A stretch of DNA of 64,000 nt from Mycobacterium sp. 141 (GTDB lineage: Bacteria; Actinomycetota; Actinomycetes; Mycobacteriales; Mycobacteriaceae): positions 35,665-99,664 of the forward strand of contig NZ_KB908269.1 in the NCBI RefSeq assembly GCF_000382405.1, in the 5' to 3' direction. The translations under genes and the position numbers were made by a program. Position 1 is the stretch's first letter. Every line of letters starts with the position of its first letter. This document shows, in pieces, positions 17,249-26,810 of this stretch. The notes below the pieces were generated by a model. It ran no database searches, was not told the DNA's origin, and worked only from the letters and a program-made list of their open reading frames with translations.

Positions 17249-19136
17249 CGGTCTCGTCGGGGAAGGCATTGGCGATCTTGCCGCTGCGCAGGGTGCCGTC
17301 CAGATAGGCGGCCCGGCACGCGCGGCGGCCGATCTTGCCGCTCGACGTGCGCGGGATGGCTCCCGCGGCGGTCAGTAACACGTCGCGGACGGTGACGCCG
17401 TGCCGCACCGCGATGGCGGCACGGATGTCGTCGGAGATCGGGCCGACCTCGAGCTTGTGTGCGCCCGGCGCCCGCTCGGCCACGATCACGAGCTGTTCAG
17501 AGGTGTCGTCGGCGTCACGGTGCAGCCCGGCGTGGACGTTCTCGAAGACCTCGTCGGGCAGCTGGTTGGCCGGCACCGAGAAGGCCGCCACATACCCGGT
17601 GCGCACAGCCTTGCTGGCCTCCTGCGCCGAGTACTCCAAATCCTGCGGGTAGTGGTTGCGGCCGTCGATGATGACCAGATCCTTGACGCGGCCGGTGATG
17701 TAGAGGTCACCGTCGTAGAAGGCGCCGTAGTCGCCCGTGCGCACCCAGGTGGCGTCGTCGGCCGCGCCTTGGGCGTGCGAGGGGCTGGTCCGTGACTTGA
17801 GGATGTTCTGGAATACCTCGCGGCTCTCCTCCGGCTTGCCCCAGTAGCCGGTGCCCATGTTCTGGCCACTGATCCAGATCTCGCCGATCTGACCGTCAGG
17901 CAGTTCGGTGGCGCTTTCGGCGTCGACGATGACGGCCCATTCGGAGATGCCGACCTGGCCTGCGGAGGCTTGTGCGACGGCCTTCGGGGAATCCTCGGAC
18001 ACCTCGACGATCCGGCCGTTGTTGAGTTCGTCACGGTCGACGGTGATGATCTTGGGCTCTTCGGCGGCAGGGGTAGTCGACACCATCAGCGTTGCCTCGG
18101 CCAGTCCGTAGGACGGTTTGATGGCTTTGGCCGGGAATCCGTACGGGCCGAACGCCTCGTTGAACCGGCGCACGGTCGCCGCAGAGATCGGTTCGCTGCC
18201 GTTCAGCACGGCCTTGACGTTGGACATGTCCAGCGGCGCCGAGCCCTCTCTGGGCACACCGCGGGCCGCGGCATGGTCGAACGCGAAGTTCGGCGCGACC
18301 GAGATCACCCCACCGGTGTCGTCGGGCTTGCGGGCCATCTCCCGGATCCAGCGCTCGGGACGGCGAACGAACGCTGCCGGGGTCATGAAGGTGAAGTAGT
18401 GGCCGATCATCGGTGCGATCAACCCGGTGACCAGACCCATGTCGTGGAAGAACGGCAACCAGGACAGGCCGCGGTCGCCCTCCTCGCCTTCCAGCGCGTC
18501 GACCACCTGCACGATATTGGTGGCCATGTTCAGGTGGGTGATCTGCACACCGGTGGGGATACGGGTCGACCCGGAGGTGTACTGCAGGTACGCGATGGTG
18601 GTCTCGTCGGGCTGATCCGGCTTGACCCAGGTGGCGGCGACGTCATCCGGGACCGCGTCGACGGCGATCACGCGCGGCCGCTGGTTGGCGGGCCGGCTGC
18701 GGAAGAACTTGCGGACGCCCTCGGCGGCGGCGGTGGTGGTCAGGATCGCCGACGGGTGGCAGTTGTCGAGCACCGCATGCAACCGGCCCACGTGGCCCGG
18801 CTCGGACGGATCGAACAGCGGCACCGCGATGCGGCCCGCGTAGAGGGCGCCGAAGAACGCGACAAGGTAGTCGAGATTTTGCGGGCACAGGATCGCGACC
18901 CGGTCTCCCGGCTGGGTGACCTGCTGCAGCCGGGCGGCGACGGCCTTGTTGCGAGCACTGAACTGCGCCCACGTCAGGTCGCGGGCGACGCCCTCGCGTT
19001 CGGTGGAGAAGTCGAGGAACCGGTAAGCGAGCCTGTCGCCACGCACCTTGGCCCAGCGCTCGACGTGTTCAACGATGCTGGCGCCGTCAGGAAACTTGAT
19101 CTGTCCGTCCTTGATGAACGGATTGTGGAACGGCAT
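17244..19136 (-). CDS. fadD32: Long-chain fatty-acid-AMP ligase FadD32
   Basis: Activates the meromycolic acid as acyl-AMP and passes it to the N-terminal ACP of Pks13. 630 residues from the ATG at 19136 (MPFHNPFIKDG), which follows GGGAGAAG at a suitable distance; longer readings to 19190 add an unsupported 18 residues. The ANL-superfamily motifs are intact: P-loop YTSGSTRIPTG (about 185-195), the GYWGKPEES region, the DYGAFYDGDLYITGR Asp region (about 470-485) and a C-terminal SSGKIGRR with the catalytic Lys. The extra FAAL insertion that distinguishes AMP ligases from CoA ligases is expected here but was not aligned. First gene of the fadD32-pks13-accD4 operon. Confidence 0.96.
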   Translation of the reverse strand: MPFHNPFIKDGQIKFPDGASIVEHVERWAKVRGDRLAYRFLDFSTEREGVARDLTWAQFSARNKAVAARLQQVTQPGDRVAILCPQNLDYLVAFFGALYAGRIAVPLFDPSEPGHVGRLHAVLDNCHPSAILTTTAAAEGVRKFFRSRPANQRPRVIAVDAVPDDVAATWVKPDQPDETTIAYLQYTSGSTRIPTGVQITHLNMATNIVQVVDALEGEEGDRGLSWLPFFHDMGLVTGLIAPMIGHYFTFMTPAAFVRRPERWIREMARKPDDTGGVISVAPNFAFDHAAARGVPREGSAPLDMSNVKAVLNGSEPISAATVRRFNEAFGPYGFPAKAIKPSYGLAEATLMVSTTPAAEEPKIITVDRDELNNGRIVEVSEDSPKAVAQASAGQVGISEWAVIVDAESATELPDGQIGEIWISGQNMGTGYWGKPEESREVFQNILKSRTSPSHAQGAADDATWVRTGDYGAFYDGDLYITGRVKDLVIIDGRNHYPQDLEYSAQEASKAVRTGYVAAFSVPANQLPDEVFENVHAGLHRDADDTSEQLVIVAERAPGAHKLEVGPISDDIRAAIAVRHGVTVRDVLLTAAGAIPRTSSGKIGRRACRAAYLDGTLRSGKIANAFPDETD

Positions 19137-19351
19137 ATCTCTTCTCCCGTCGGAGCCGCACTCATCGTGAAGCCTGTTGTCGCACGTCATTCACGGTGCG
19201 CCTCAGCCAGTCAACCGACCGCGCGTACCCAAACCCCGAAGATGGTACGCGCGATCGGACTCGCCACACATATATGAAGCCCTTACTTTTCTCTTAACAT
19301 TAAGGGAGTCCAGCGGTCCCAACCAAATCCGGCGCGCGCGTGGCCGAACTG
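19137..19351 (-). promoter_or_regulatory. Upstream region of the fadD32 operon
   Basis: 215 bases without a gene between the cutinase-like gene stop and fadD32. Bases 19262-19310 are clearly more AT-rich than the surroundings (a TATATG string and a TTAAGAGAAAA stretch on the minus strand) and are the likely promoter of fadD32-pks13-accD4. No -35/-10 pair is certain. The fadD32 ribosome-binding site is at 19140-19150. Confidence 0.4.
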
Positions 19352-20362
19352 TTATCCGTGTGCGGGATGCGGCGCGTTCTCGATGAGGTTCTGCGCCCAC
19401 GCCAGCGTCCACTGGGTGGCCGTCTGACCATTGAGAACCCAGAACTGCGGAGTGTTGTAGAGGGCGTGCACCGGACCCGCGGTGCTACCGGACAGCGTCG
19501 ACAACGTGGCCGGCAGATTGACGATCGAGAACGCCTCCTCCGGAGCGGAGCAGATCAGGTCACCGGTGCCGCAGATCTCATTGGTGCGGTCGTTGAGGGC
19601 ACCGAAGCCCCCTGGGCGGGCTCCGGTCATCGTCAACCCGAGGGCCGACAGCGTCGGAACCTCGTGCAGCGTGACCTCGGCACCCTGCCCGACGGGGTTG
19701 GGGCCCACGTCGTTACCCACACCCATCTGACGACGTCCGTCGGCGATCAAGGTCACGCCGAGCACGAGATCCTCGTCGACCGGGCCGCGACCGTTGCCGA
19801 TGTCGCTGGCGATGTCCCCGCCGATCACCGCGCCCTGGGAGAAACCCATGATCACGTAACTGGTCAACGGGCAACGGTCGTTCATGTCCGTCAGCGCCTT
19901 GACCGCGGCCCGCGTGCCTTCGGCCCGACTGTCGTTGTAGGACATCTGGTTGTCGGCGGAAAACGGATTGTGGAACTGCGCGGTGTAGGGAACGGTGTAG
20001 GTCTCTATCCGTGAGTTGTCGAACTGGTCCCGCAGCGGATTGGTCACGTTGAGCAGCAACGCCATCGGGAACTGCACCGGGTTGGTCGGGTCCAGCTGCA
20101 CCGAGGACTCCCAGGTGCCGGGGATCGAAAGGACGAAGACGTCCGGGCAGTCCGCGCTCTGGAACGCGGGACGCGGCTTGCGCGCCGTCGGGGGCACCTG
20201 CACGCCGGGGGACGGCTGGGCGCTGGGCGGACCAGACGGGGTCTCCGGCCGCCGCATCACGATCACCACGATCGCCACCACAAGCACCACGACGAGTGCC
20301 ATCGCGCCGGCAGCGATCAGCGCCAGGATGCGATGCCGCTTGCGTCGAGAATTTTTTGCCAT
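19352..20362 (-). CDS. Cutinase-like phospholipase/thioesterase (Rv3802c-like, Culp6)
   Basis: Essential mycolate-locus serine hydrolase in M. tuberculosis, with phospholipase A and thioesterase activity reported for the family. 336 residues: a short basic start, one signal-anchor helix (about 13-35), a Pro-rich stretch, then the alpha/beta hydrolase of the cutinase family. The nucleophile Ser is in MGFSQGAVIGG, and the conserved Cys pairs (DCPDV, DRCPLT, EICGTGDLIC) are present. It precedes fadD32 on the same strand but a 215-base gap with a likely promoter separates them. A DUF732 lipoprotein gene lies 9 bases upstream. Confidence 0.88.
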   Translation of the reverse strand: MAKNSRRKRHRILALIAAGAMALVVVLVVAIVVIVMRRPETPSGPPSAQPSPGVQVPPTARKPRPAFQSADCPDVFVLSIPGTWESSVQLDPTNPVQFPMALLLNVTNPLRDQFDNSRIETYTVPYTAQFHNPFSADNQMSYNDSRAEGTRAAVKALTDMNDRCPLTSYVIMGFSQGAVIGGDIASDIGNGRGPVDEDLVLGVTLIADGRRQMGVGNDVGPNPVGQGAEVTLHEVPTLSALGLTMTGARPGGFGALNDRTNEICGTGDLICSAPEEAFSIVNLPATLSTLSGSTAGPVHALYNTPQFWVLNGQTATQWTLAWAQNLIENAPHPAHG

Positions 20363-20371
20363 GTCTCCCTG

Positions 20372-20842
20372 CTAGCAGAGTTGTTCGGTTGCGATGCGGA
20401 TGTAGTCGGTGGCCGCGGTGGTGACTTCACCGGCCGACACGTCCCCGGCCGAGTCGTCCCAGGCCGGCACTGTGTCGTCCACCGCGTGTTCGGCGTGCAC
20501 ATCACTGCGCACCAGGGGTAGCACAAGATCCCACACCGCCTGATCATTCTGCTTCGCGGCCCGAGCCTGACAGACATAGGACCCGATGGTCAGGGCTTGA
20601 AGATCGCTCGACGGCTTCACCCCGGCAGCGGCCAGCGCATCGAGATACGACCGCTGCTGGGCGTTGAGGACCGGAGAACTCGGCGTCGACGAGGGGGCAC
20701 CCGACTGGGGGTGCGCATCGTTGATTTGCGATGTCGGCATGGCGAGCGGCTCCATCACGTCACTGCCCATGCCGCAGCCGGACAGCAACAACGCCGCGGA
20801 CGCCGCGAGAACCAGGGTGGCCGACCGTACCGAGCGTTGCAC
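20372..20842 (-). CDS. DUF732 lipoprotein
   Basis: 156 residues from the GTG at 20842. The N-terminus is a lipoprotein signal: VQRSVRSATLVLAASAALLLSGC with lipobox LLSG-C at about residues 19-23. The C-terminal half has the DUF732 pattern (QRSYLDALAAAGV..DLQALTIGSYVCQ and DYIRIATEQLC), where the two Cys probably form a disulfide. A 75-residue longer reading frame exists upstream but lacks any start signal and would bury the signal peptide. Start is chosen for that reason, though the upstream Shine-Dalgarno is weak. Function unknown; it sits between the antigen-85-related gene and the cutinase-like gene. Confidence 0.75.
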   Translation of the reverse strand: MQRSVRSATLVLAASAALLLSGCGMGSDVMEPLAMPTSQINDAHPQSGAPSSTPSSPVLNAQQRSYLDALAAAGVKPSSDLQALTIGSYVCQARAAKQNDQAVWDLVLPLVRSDVHAEHAVDDTVPAWDDSAGDVSAGEVTTAATDYIRIATEQLC

Positions 20843-20897
20843 GGCTCCACGGTACCGGCTGTCAAAAAGTGCCCCGGGACAGCCGAATTCGCCACGG

Positions 20898-21800
20898 TTA
20901 CTTGATGGTGGCCACCAGCTCGCCCGACATCTGGGCCAACTGCGGAGCCCAACTGCCCCAGTCATGCTGGCCGCCGCCCTGGAAGTCGAAGTGGCCGTTG
21001 CCGCCGCCGACCGAACGGTAGTGCGAGTAGAACGCCCGGTTGCTGCCCTGGGCTTGATCGCAGACACCGATCATCGCGGGGGGATCGCTGCAGGTCATCG
21101 TGTCGGGCGTGTATACCCACAGCCGGGTGTTGGCATCGGCCAGGAGCTGCACGTGCACGTCCGGGTCGTGCCACTTCCACCGGCCCAGCTGCGGTGCACC
21201 CCACATGCCGTAGCTGTCGACGCCGCCGTACTGCGCCAACCCGGCGGTGATGGCGCCGTTCATGGTGGTGGCCGACGGCGTCAGGAAGCCCGACAGCGAG
21301 CCGGCGAAGCGGAACCGGTCCGGGTGGAATGCGGCCAGCGTCACTGCCGCGGTACCGCCCTGCGCGGCACCCACGATGCCGTGCCCGCCCGGGTCCAGCC
21401 CCTTGTTGGCGGCCAGCCAGTTCGGTAGCTCCTCGCTGAGGAAGGTTTCCCACTGTTTGCTGCCGTCCTGCTCCCAGTTGGTATAGAGACTCCACGCCCC
21501 ACCGGCCGGGGCGGCCACCGAGATGCCGCGGCCTGCCAGCGTGCTCATCGCGTGCCCGGCGTTGACCCAGTTGCTCACGTCGGGGGCCGCGTTGAAGGCG
21601 TCGAGCAGGAACACCGCATGCGGTCCACCGCCCTGGAACGCCACCGGGATATCGCGGCCCATCGCGGCCGAGGGCACCATCAGGTACTCGACACCGTCGG
21701 CGCGGGCCGAAGCTCCGGTGAGGACCGACGAAGTCCACAGCCCGGCCGCCAGGACCGCGGTCAGCAGCACCGCCCGCATGGCAATCAACGCACGTCGCAT
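20898..21800 (-). CDS. fbpD: Antigen 85-related protein MPT51 (FbpD)
   Basis: Secreted member of the antigen 85 family, 300 residues from the ATG at 21800 (MRRALIAMRAV). Signal peptide about 1-33, cut near ARADG-VEYL. The alpha/beta fold is kept, but the nucleophile motif that reads GLSMAGS in antigen 85A is GAAQGG here, so the catalytic Ser is missing, as is known for MPT51. It is therefore expected to bind glycolipid or fibronectin and not to transfer mycolates. It stands 224 bases downstream of fbpA with a hairpin in between, so it is probably transcribed separately at least in part. Confidence 0.92.
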   Translation of the reverse strand: MRRALIAMRAVLLTAVLAAGLWTSSVLTGASARADGVEYLMVPSAAMGRDIPVAFQGGGPHAVFLLDAFNAAPDVSNWVNAGHAMSTLAGRGISVAAPAGGAWSLYTNWEQDGSKQWETFLSEELPNWLAANKGLDPGGHGIVGAAQGGTAAVTLAAFHPDRFRFAGSLSGFLTPSATTMNGAITAGLAQYGGVDSYGMWGAPQLGRWKWHDPDVHVQLLADANTRLWVYTPDTMTCSDPPAMIGVCDQAQGSNRAFYSHYRSVGGGNGHFDFQGGGQHDWGSWAPQLAQMSGELVATIK

Positions 21801-21949
21801 CTCAAACCCCTCCTGCTGCCGGTGAACCCCGGGAGCCGTCGGACCCCATCGCTGAGAAGTGCCCCCGCACACCTAACGCCGCCCGCGCACGCGAGGAGCA
21901 CAGACCCGTTGTAGTGAACCACATGACCGCCAGGCGGGACCGCGAATGA

Positions 21950-21986
21950 CTGACGGCGGCGACCCCAGAGGGGTCACCGCCGTCAG
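21950..21986 (-). terminator. Hairpin after fbpA
   Basis: Inverted repeat CTGACGGCGG-C-GACCCC / GGGGTC-A-CCGCCGTCAG with a 3-base loop AGA and a single C-A mismatch. It is 38 bases past the fbpA stop on the minus strand and is the likely intrinsic terminator or attenuator between fbpA and fbpD. No strong U-tract follows. Confidence 0.7.
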
Positions 21987-22024
21987 CGTCAATTCCTATT
22001 CAGCGCCGGTACCAGCCCACCTGA

Positions 22025-23026
22025 TCAGGCGGTCGGAGTGGCACCGAGCACGCGCTGCAGGTCAGGCTTCATGGCCTGCAGCTGCTGGCCCCAGTAAACC
22101 CAGGCGTGCGTGCCGCTCTGCGGGAAGTTGAACACCGCGTTCTTGCCGCCCGCGGCGATGTACTTCTCCTGGAACGTGGTGTTGGTCCGGCACAGGAAGC
22201 CCTCGAGGAACTTGGCCGGGACGTCGGTGCCACCGGAGTCGTTGGGCTTGCCGTTACCGCAGTAGATCCACAGGCGGGTGCCTTCGGCGGCGATCTTGGC
22301 GACGTTGACCGTCGGATCGTTGGCCTTCCAGGCCGGGTCGCTCGACGGGCCCCACATGTCCTCGGCCTTGTAGCCACCGGCGTCATTCATCGAGACCCCG
22401 ATCAGCGTGGGCCACCAGCCCTCGGACGGGTTCAAGGTGCCCGACAACGATGCCGCGTAGATGAACTGCTCCGGGTGGTTCATCGCCAGGATCAGCGCCG
22501 CCGAACCGGCCATCGACAGACCGACGACGGCGCTACCGGTCGGCTTGACGTCGCGGTTGGCCGCCAGCCAGGCCGGAAGCTCGCTCGTCAGGAAGGTTTC
22601 CCACTTGTAGGTCTTGCAGCCGCCGTCCTTGCTGCCGCACGCCGACTTGTACCAGTCCGTGTAGAAGCTGGACTGGCCACCGACGGGCATGACGACGGAG
22701 ATGCCGGAGTTCAGGAACCACTCGAACGTCGGCAGCTCGATGTCCCAGCCACTGTTGTCCTCACGGGCGCGCATGCCGTCGAGTAGGTAAAGTGCGGGCG
22801 CACCCGGTCCACCGCTCTGGAATTCCACGCGGATGTCACGTCCCATCGCCGCCGATGGAACGTCGAGATACTCGACCGGCAGACCCGGGCGAGAGAAAGC
22901 CCCAGCAGTCGCCGAGCCACCCGCGACGCCGACCAGGCCAGGCAGCAGGGCCGCCACAGCGACCGCAACCGTCAGCCGGCGCGACAGACCTGCCGCTGCG
23001 CCGCGCATCTTCCCAACGAACTTCAT
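22025..23026 (-). CDS. fbpA: Antigen 85 mycolyltransferase (FbpA)
   Basis: Secreted mycolyltransferase that moves mycolates between trehalose monomycolates and onto arabinogalactan. 333 residues from the ATG at 23026, which has AGGGAG 4-9 bases upstream; a GTG six codons earlier is possible but less well placed. Signal peptide about 1-41, cut after TATAG before AFSRPGLPVEYL, identical to the M. tuberculosis 85A junction. Catalytic Ser in VVGLSMAGSAA, substrate loop GGQSSFYTDW and conserved WETFLTSELP are all present. Ag85A is named by its position next to fbpD and the ending RVLGATP; 85B/C paralogues could be elsewhere. Confidence 0.93.
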   Translation of the reverse strand: MKFVGKMRGAAAGLSRRLTVAVAVAALLPGLVGVAGGSATAGAFSRPGLPVEYLDVPSAAMGRDIRVEFQSGGPGAPALYLLDGMRAREDNSGWDIELPTFEWFLNSGISVVMPVGGQSSFYTDWYKSACGSKDGGCKTYKWETFLTSELPAWLAANRDVKPTGSAVVGLSMAGSAALILAMNHPEQFIYAASLSGTLNPSEGWWPTLIGVSMNDAGGYKAEDMWGPSSDPAWKANDPTVNVAKIAAEGTRLWIYCGNGKPNDSGGTDVPAKFLEGFLCRTNTTFQEKYIAAGGKNAVFNFPQSGTHAWVYWGQQLQAMKPDLQRVLGATPTA

Positions 23027-23323
23027 CCTGCTCCCTAATCTCACTCATCTGTCCGTGTGCCGCACGCCGATTCGACCGACGGTAAGCGGCTCACGTGCCC
23101 GTGTAGTCAACCACACGACGGCCTATTTTTCGTTTTCAGCAGTTGTCTGCCCAGGTCAGAGCCTCGAAGGTCGAGGACGCGATCAAAGGCAGGCCATCGG
23201 GCACCGCAGCCGGAAGCACGGATGCCCGATTACGTATCGGGCCATGGCGGCCTAGCGTTACCCAAACAGACGAACCCGCTTACGACCAAATCCGCGCCTT
23301 GCGGTATGGGCATCGTCAGACGG
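23027..23323. other. Intergenic region between aftB and fbpA
   Basis: 297 bases without a credible gene; short readings on both strands lack start signals and show no family pattern. It must hold the fbpA promoter on the minus strand. The 23120-23150 stretch is AT-richer than its surroundings, but no certain -35/-10 pair, operator or hairpin was recognised. Confidence 0.5.
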
Positions 23324-25255
23324 CTACGGACCGGTTGCAGGCATCCCGTCGTAGGGCGGGGTTTTGGTCGGCGGAGGCTGCAAGCCACACCGATTGAGCT
23401 CGTACAACGGCACCCGGTCGATCCGGTATCTGGTGAATTCAAATGAATGCATCAGGTTCGACAGGAACCGCCGCGGCCCCATCTCGTCGCGCACAGAATT
23501 CAGCATCGCTTCGGTCTCCGGACACTCCAAGGCCACTCCGGCCTCGGTGATCCAGTCCTCGTCGAGATAGGGCGGAATGTACGGGTGTTCCTTCAGGAAC
23601 GGCCCCTCTGCCACGGCCCAATCCGGGAACAGGTTCTTGTCGTGGCCGATACGCCCGTCGGTCAGGCGCTGGGTATGCATCGCGAGCGGGTTTGCCAGCC
23701 CGATCTGATCGATGACCCTCACGTTGAGCCCGGTGTTCATGCTGACCATGCCGAGATTGGTGAAAAACACCGTGTGCGGCGGTGTCAGCGCCTTGCGAGC
23801 CGATGGCGAGATACCCGGCGGCGGAGGGATCGCGGGCACCACATCCCATTGGTCGTAGTTGCCGGCCGGCAGGAGCAGAGCGCCGTCAGGGGTGTTGTTG
23901 ATCGCTGTCAGGACCGCCCGCATGCGTGGGTAGTCCAGATAGTCGGCCGCGGTCAGCGGATGCGCGTGACCGGTGGCCTGCGAGTAGAAGCGGCGTTCGT
24001 CGACGATCCCCGAATAGGTGACCCTGGTGGCGTCCGCACCGAGTCCCGGCGAATTGGCCGCCCAGATGGACCAGCCCACCACGGCTGCCCACAGCACGCT
24101 GGTGGCCGCAGCCAGCAGATAACCGGTCTCCCGGGTGAACTTGGTGCCGTCGGGCAGCACCACGGGGATCACTGCAACGGGGGCCAGCATGCAGAACACC
24201 GGCGCCAGCAACACGCGGCCATGCATGAAGTCGCCGCCCTGACGTATCCAGTACACGGCCTGCAGGAAACCGCTGAGAATCATGAAAGTGACGATGGCGG
24301 GCGGACTTTGGATGGTCCGCGGCAGCCAGCCGTAGCCGCGGGGCACCTGGCGCCGAACCCACCACGGCCTGGTCCGGGTGGCCAGCAGCACCGTCCCGAG
24401 GAGCACCAGCAGCACCGCGGGCACCCACAGCAGGTAAGGGTGGTTGAAGTTCGTCAGGTAGACGAAACCCTCGGCCCATTTGGATCCCGAGGCGTCCTTG
24501 GCCACCGCGGTGCCGGGCACCAGCAGACCGTAGTAGCCCATCCGGAAGATCTGATAGCCCACCGGCAGCAATCCGCCCGCGACGACGATCAGTGTCCGGC
24601 GGCGCCAGCCGCGCGCGGCCACCAGCATCATGATGAGTAGTCCGCCGCCGAGCAGCGCCAGTTCGGGACGGATCAGCACGCTCAGGCCCGCGACAAAAGC
24701 CAGCGACGCCTCGAAGACCGGGCCGGTGACGTTCTGCTGCGACCGCGGCTGATCGGGGTGTGCCCGCAGCGCCTGCGACCAACACACCATCATCCACCAC
24801 AGCAAGCCGAGATAGGCCAGCGTCAAACCACTTTCGAGCCCCGAGGTGGCGAAGTCACGAGCCGGCGGGATCGCGATGTAAACCAGCGCACCGGCCGGCA
24901 GCACCAGCGCGCGACGGCCCTGCAGGCTGGGCGCATAGAGCCGGCCGGTACCCAGCATGACCAACACCATGCCGAGCACGCTGAGCACCAGCGCCAGCGC
25001 CAGCACCACGTACTCCAGTCGCATCGGGCCACCGATCCAGGCGCCCAGGGTCACCAGGTACGTCCACGCCGTCGAGGTATTGGTCTCCACGCGCTCCCCG
25101 GCGTTGAAGACCGGACCGTTGCCGGCCAACAGGTTTCGTACCGTGCGCAGCACGATCAGGCCGTCGTCGGCGATCCACCGGCGTTGCCAGGCACCCCAAC
25201 CGAACAGCCCCGCGACCACCACGACACTGGTCCACAGGCTGATCCGCACCGACAT
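23324..25255 (-). CDS. aftB: Arabinofuranosyltransferase AftB
   Basis: GT-C membrane arabinosyltransferase that adds the terminal beta(1,2)-arabinose to arabinogalactan. 643 residues from the ATG at 25255 (MSVRISLW), compared with 627 in M. tuberculosis. The acidic loop RWIADDGLIVLRTVRNLL, common to the AftB/Emb type, is at about 25-42, followed by about ten helices and a periplasmic C-terminal domain with TNLGMVSMN and DQIGLANPLA. The start is uncertain: a GTG at 25363 would overlap the ubiA 3' end and add 36 residues. It belongs to the envelope run aftB-ubiA-PAP2-glfT2-glf. Confidence 0.9.
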   Translation of the reverse strand: MSVRISLWTSVVVVAGLFGWGAWQRRWIADDGLIVLRTVRNLLAGNGPVFNAGERVETNTSTAWTYLVTLGAWIGGPMRLEYVVLALALVLSVLGMVLVMLGTGRLYAPSLQGRRALVLPAGALVYIAIPPARDFATSGLESGLTLAYLGLLWWMMVCWSQALRAHPDQPRSQQNVTGPVFEASLAFVAGLSVLIRPELALLGGGLLIMMLVAARGWRRRTLIVVAGGLLPVGYQIFRMGYYGLLVPGTAVAKDASGSKWAEGFVYLTNFNHPYLLWVPAVLLVLLGTVLLATRTRPWWVRRQVPRGYGWLPRTIQSPPAIVTFMILSGFLQAVYWIRQGGDFMHGRVLLAPVFCMLAPVAVIPVVLPDGTKFTRETGYLLAAATSVLWAAVVGWSIWAANSPGLGADATRVTYSGIVDERRFYSQATGHAHPLTAADYLDYPRMRAVLTAINNTPDGALLLPAGNYDQWDVVPAIPPPPGISPSARKALTPPHTVFFTNLGMVSMNTGLNVRVIDQIGLANPLAMHTQRLTDGRIGHDKNLFPDWAVAEGPFLKEHPYIPPYLDEDWITEAGVALECPETEAMLNSVRDEMGPRRFLSNLMHSFEFTRYRIDRVPLYELNRCGLQPPPTKTPPYDGMPATGP

Positions 25256-25340
25256 GTCGTACGGGAATGCCGGCGAGCGTTCGAATCGCTCGCCCAGGCC
25301 GACGGCCCGCAGCCGTAGGCCGAGCCCCCCGGTCGTCCGG

Positions 25341-26273
25341 TCAGCTGAAAGCGATGGCAGCACCGATGATCCCGATCCACGCCACGGCCAGCAGCTGCAG
25401 GACGCGGTCCCGCAGGGCGATCTCCTCCGGCTCGCCGGCGATGCCGCCATCGACGTCTACCGCGTAGCGCAGGATGGCGATCGTGAACGGAATCATCGAG
25501 ATGGCGAACCACGACGACCCGACGACGCGGTCGCGTTCGAAGGCCCACAGTCCATAGCAGACCACCACCGCGGTGGCCGCCAACGTCCAGACGAAGCGCA
25601 GATACGTGGTGGTGTAGCTCTCCAGCGACTTGCGGATCTTCGCGCCGGTACGTTCGGCCAGCTGCAGCTCGGCGTACCGCTTACCGGATGCCATGAACAA
25701 CGAGCCGAATGCCATGACCAACAGGAACCACTGTGACAGCGGGATACCGGTGGCCACGCCACCGGCGATGGCCCGGATCAGGAATCCCGACGAGACGATG
25801 CAGATGTCCAGCACCGCTTGGTGTTTCAGGCCGAAACAGTAGGCCAGCTGGATACCCAGATAGATCGCCATCACCAGGGCCAAGTTCGGCGTCAGGGTCC
25901 AGGAGATGCCGAGCGACAGCACGGCCAAGACCACCGCGAGCCCGTAGGCGAGCCATTCGGGCACCACACCGGCCGCGATCGGCCGAAACCGTTTGGTGGG
26001 GTGCGCCCGGTCTGCCTCGACGTCACGGGCGTCGTTGATCAGGTAGATCGACGACGACGCCAGGCAGAACACCACGAACGCGATCGAGATCTTGTAGGTC
26101 AGGTCGGCGTAGTCGTAGTGGACGCCGCCGCCCAGCGCGGCCATCGGCGCGGCCAACACCAGGAGGTTCTTCACCCACTGGCGGGGGCGCATCGCCTTGA
26201 CGGTACCGGTCACCACATTCTTCGGTGGGCCAGAAGTCGGCTGGGCTTCCTCACTCATCCGAGCTGTGCTCAT
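25341..26273 (-). CDS. ubiA: Decaprenyl-phosphate phosphoribosyltransferase (UbiA)
   Basis: Joins 5-phosphoribosyl-pyrophosphate to decaprenyl phosphate and makes decaprenyl-phosphoryl-ribose phosphate, the arabinose donor precursor (Rv3806c function). UbiA-fold membrane protein of 310 residues; the metal/pyrophosphate motif NDARDVEADRAHPTKRFRPI is intact (about 80-100), with about nine helices. The ATG at 26273 overlaps the stop of the upstream PAP2 gene by 4 bases (ATGA). A second Met five residues on (MSEEA) aligns better with the M. tuberculosis start, so either is possible. Part of the arabinan-precursor cassette together with the PAP2 gene. Confidence 0.93.
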   Translation of the reverse strand: MSTARMSEEAQPTSGPPKNVVTGTVKAMRPRQWVKNLLVLAAPMAALGGGVHYDYADLTYKISIAFVVFCLASSSIYLINDARDVEADRAHPTKRFRPIAAGVVPEWLAYGLAVVLAVLSLGISWTLTPNLALVMAIYLGIQLAYCFGLKHQAVLDICIVSSGFLIRAIAGGVATGIPLSQWFLLVMAFGSLFMASGKRYAELQLAERTGAKIRKSLESYTTTYLRFVWTLAATAVVVCYGLWAFERDRVVGSSWFAISMIPFTIAILRYAVDVDGGIAGEPEEIALRDRVLQLLAVAWIGIIGAAIAFS

Positions 26274-26809
26274 CGCTCATCAGTCTCCTTCGACCCCAGA
26301 ATCCCGGTCCACCGTTTACCGACTGCCTTCCCCACCAGGGCACCGACGACCACGCCGGTGAGCACGTCGGTCGGGTAGTGCACACCGAGCACCAGGCGCG
26401 ACAGCGCCATCGGCGGCACCAGGACTGCGGGCAGCGGCAGACCGGTGGTCTCGGCCAGCAGCACCGCGGCCGCGGTCGTGGAGGTGGCGTGCGCCGACGG
26501 GAAGCTCAGCCGGCTCGGCGTACCCACGTTCACCGCGATGTCGGGGTGGTGCGGACGCTCGCGGCGGACCACTCGCTTGATCAGCACCGCGGCGGCGTGA
26601 GCCAAGAATGCCCCGACGCCCACCGCGATCCAGGACCTGCGCTTCGACGGCTGCGCCAACGCACCTACCGCGGCCAGCCCGACCCAGCCCAAGCTGTGCT
26701 CCCCGAAGTGGGACAACGCACGGGCCCCGGCGAGTACGCCGGGGCGGCCGGCCAGCGCCGACTGAACGGCTACCAGCACAGCGTCTTCGCCGCGCGGGGC
26801 ATCGGTCAT
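26270..26809 (-). CDS. PAP2-family phosphatase (Rv3807c-like)
   Basis: 179-residue membrane protein of the PAP2 phosphatase superfamily. The three-part catalytic signature is visible: KRVVRRERP (about 105-115), SFPSAHATS (about 130-140) and the final SRLVLGVHYPTDVLTG with the conserved His and Asp. In M. tuberculosis the corresponding gene is thought to dephosphorylate decaprenyl-phosphoryl-ribose phosphate, the step after UbiA; here that is inference from the neighbourhood. It starts one base before the glfT2 stop region (26811) and overlaps ubiA by 4 bases, so the genes are co-transcribed. Confidence 0.88.
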   Translation of the reverse strand: MTDAPRGEDAVLVAVQSALAGRPGVLAGARALSHFGEHSLGWVGLAAVGALAQPSKRRSWIAVGVGAFLAHAAAVLIKRVVRRERPHHPDIAVNVGTPSRLSFPSAHATSTTAAAVLLAETTGLPLPAVLVPPMALSRLVLGVHYPTDVLTGVVVGALVGKAVGKRWTGILGSKETDER

Positions 26810-26810
26810 G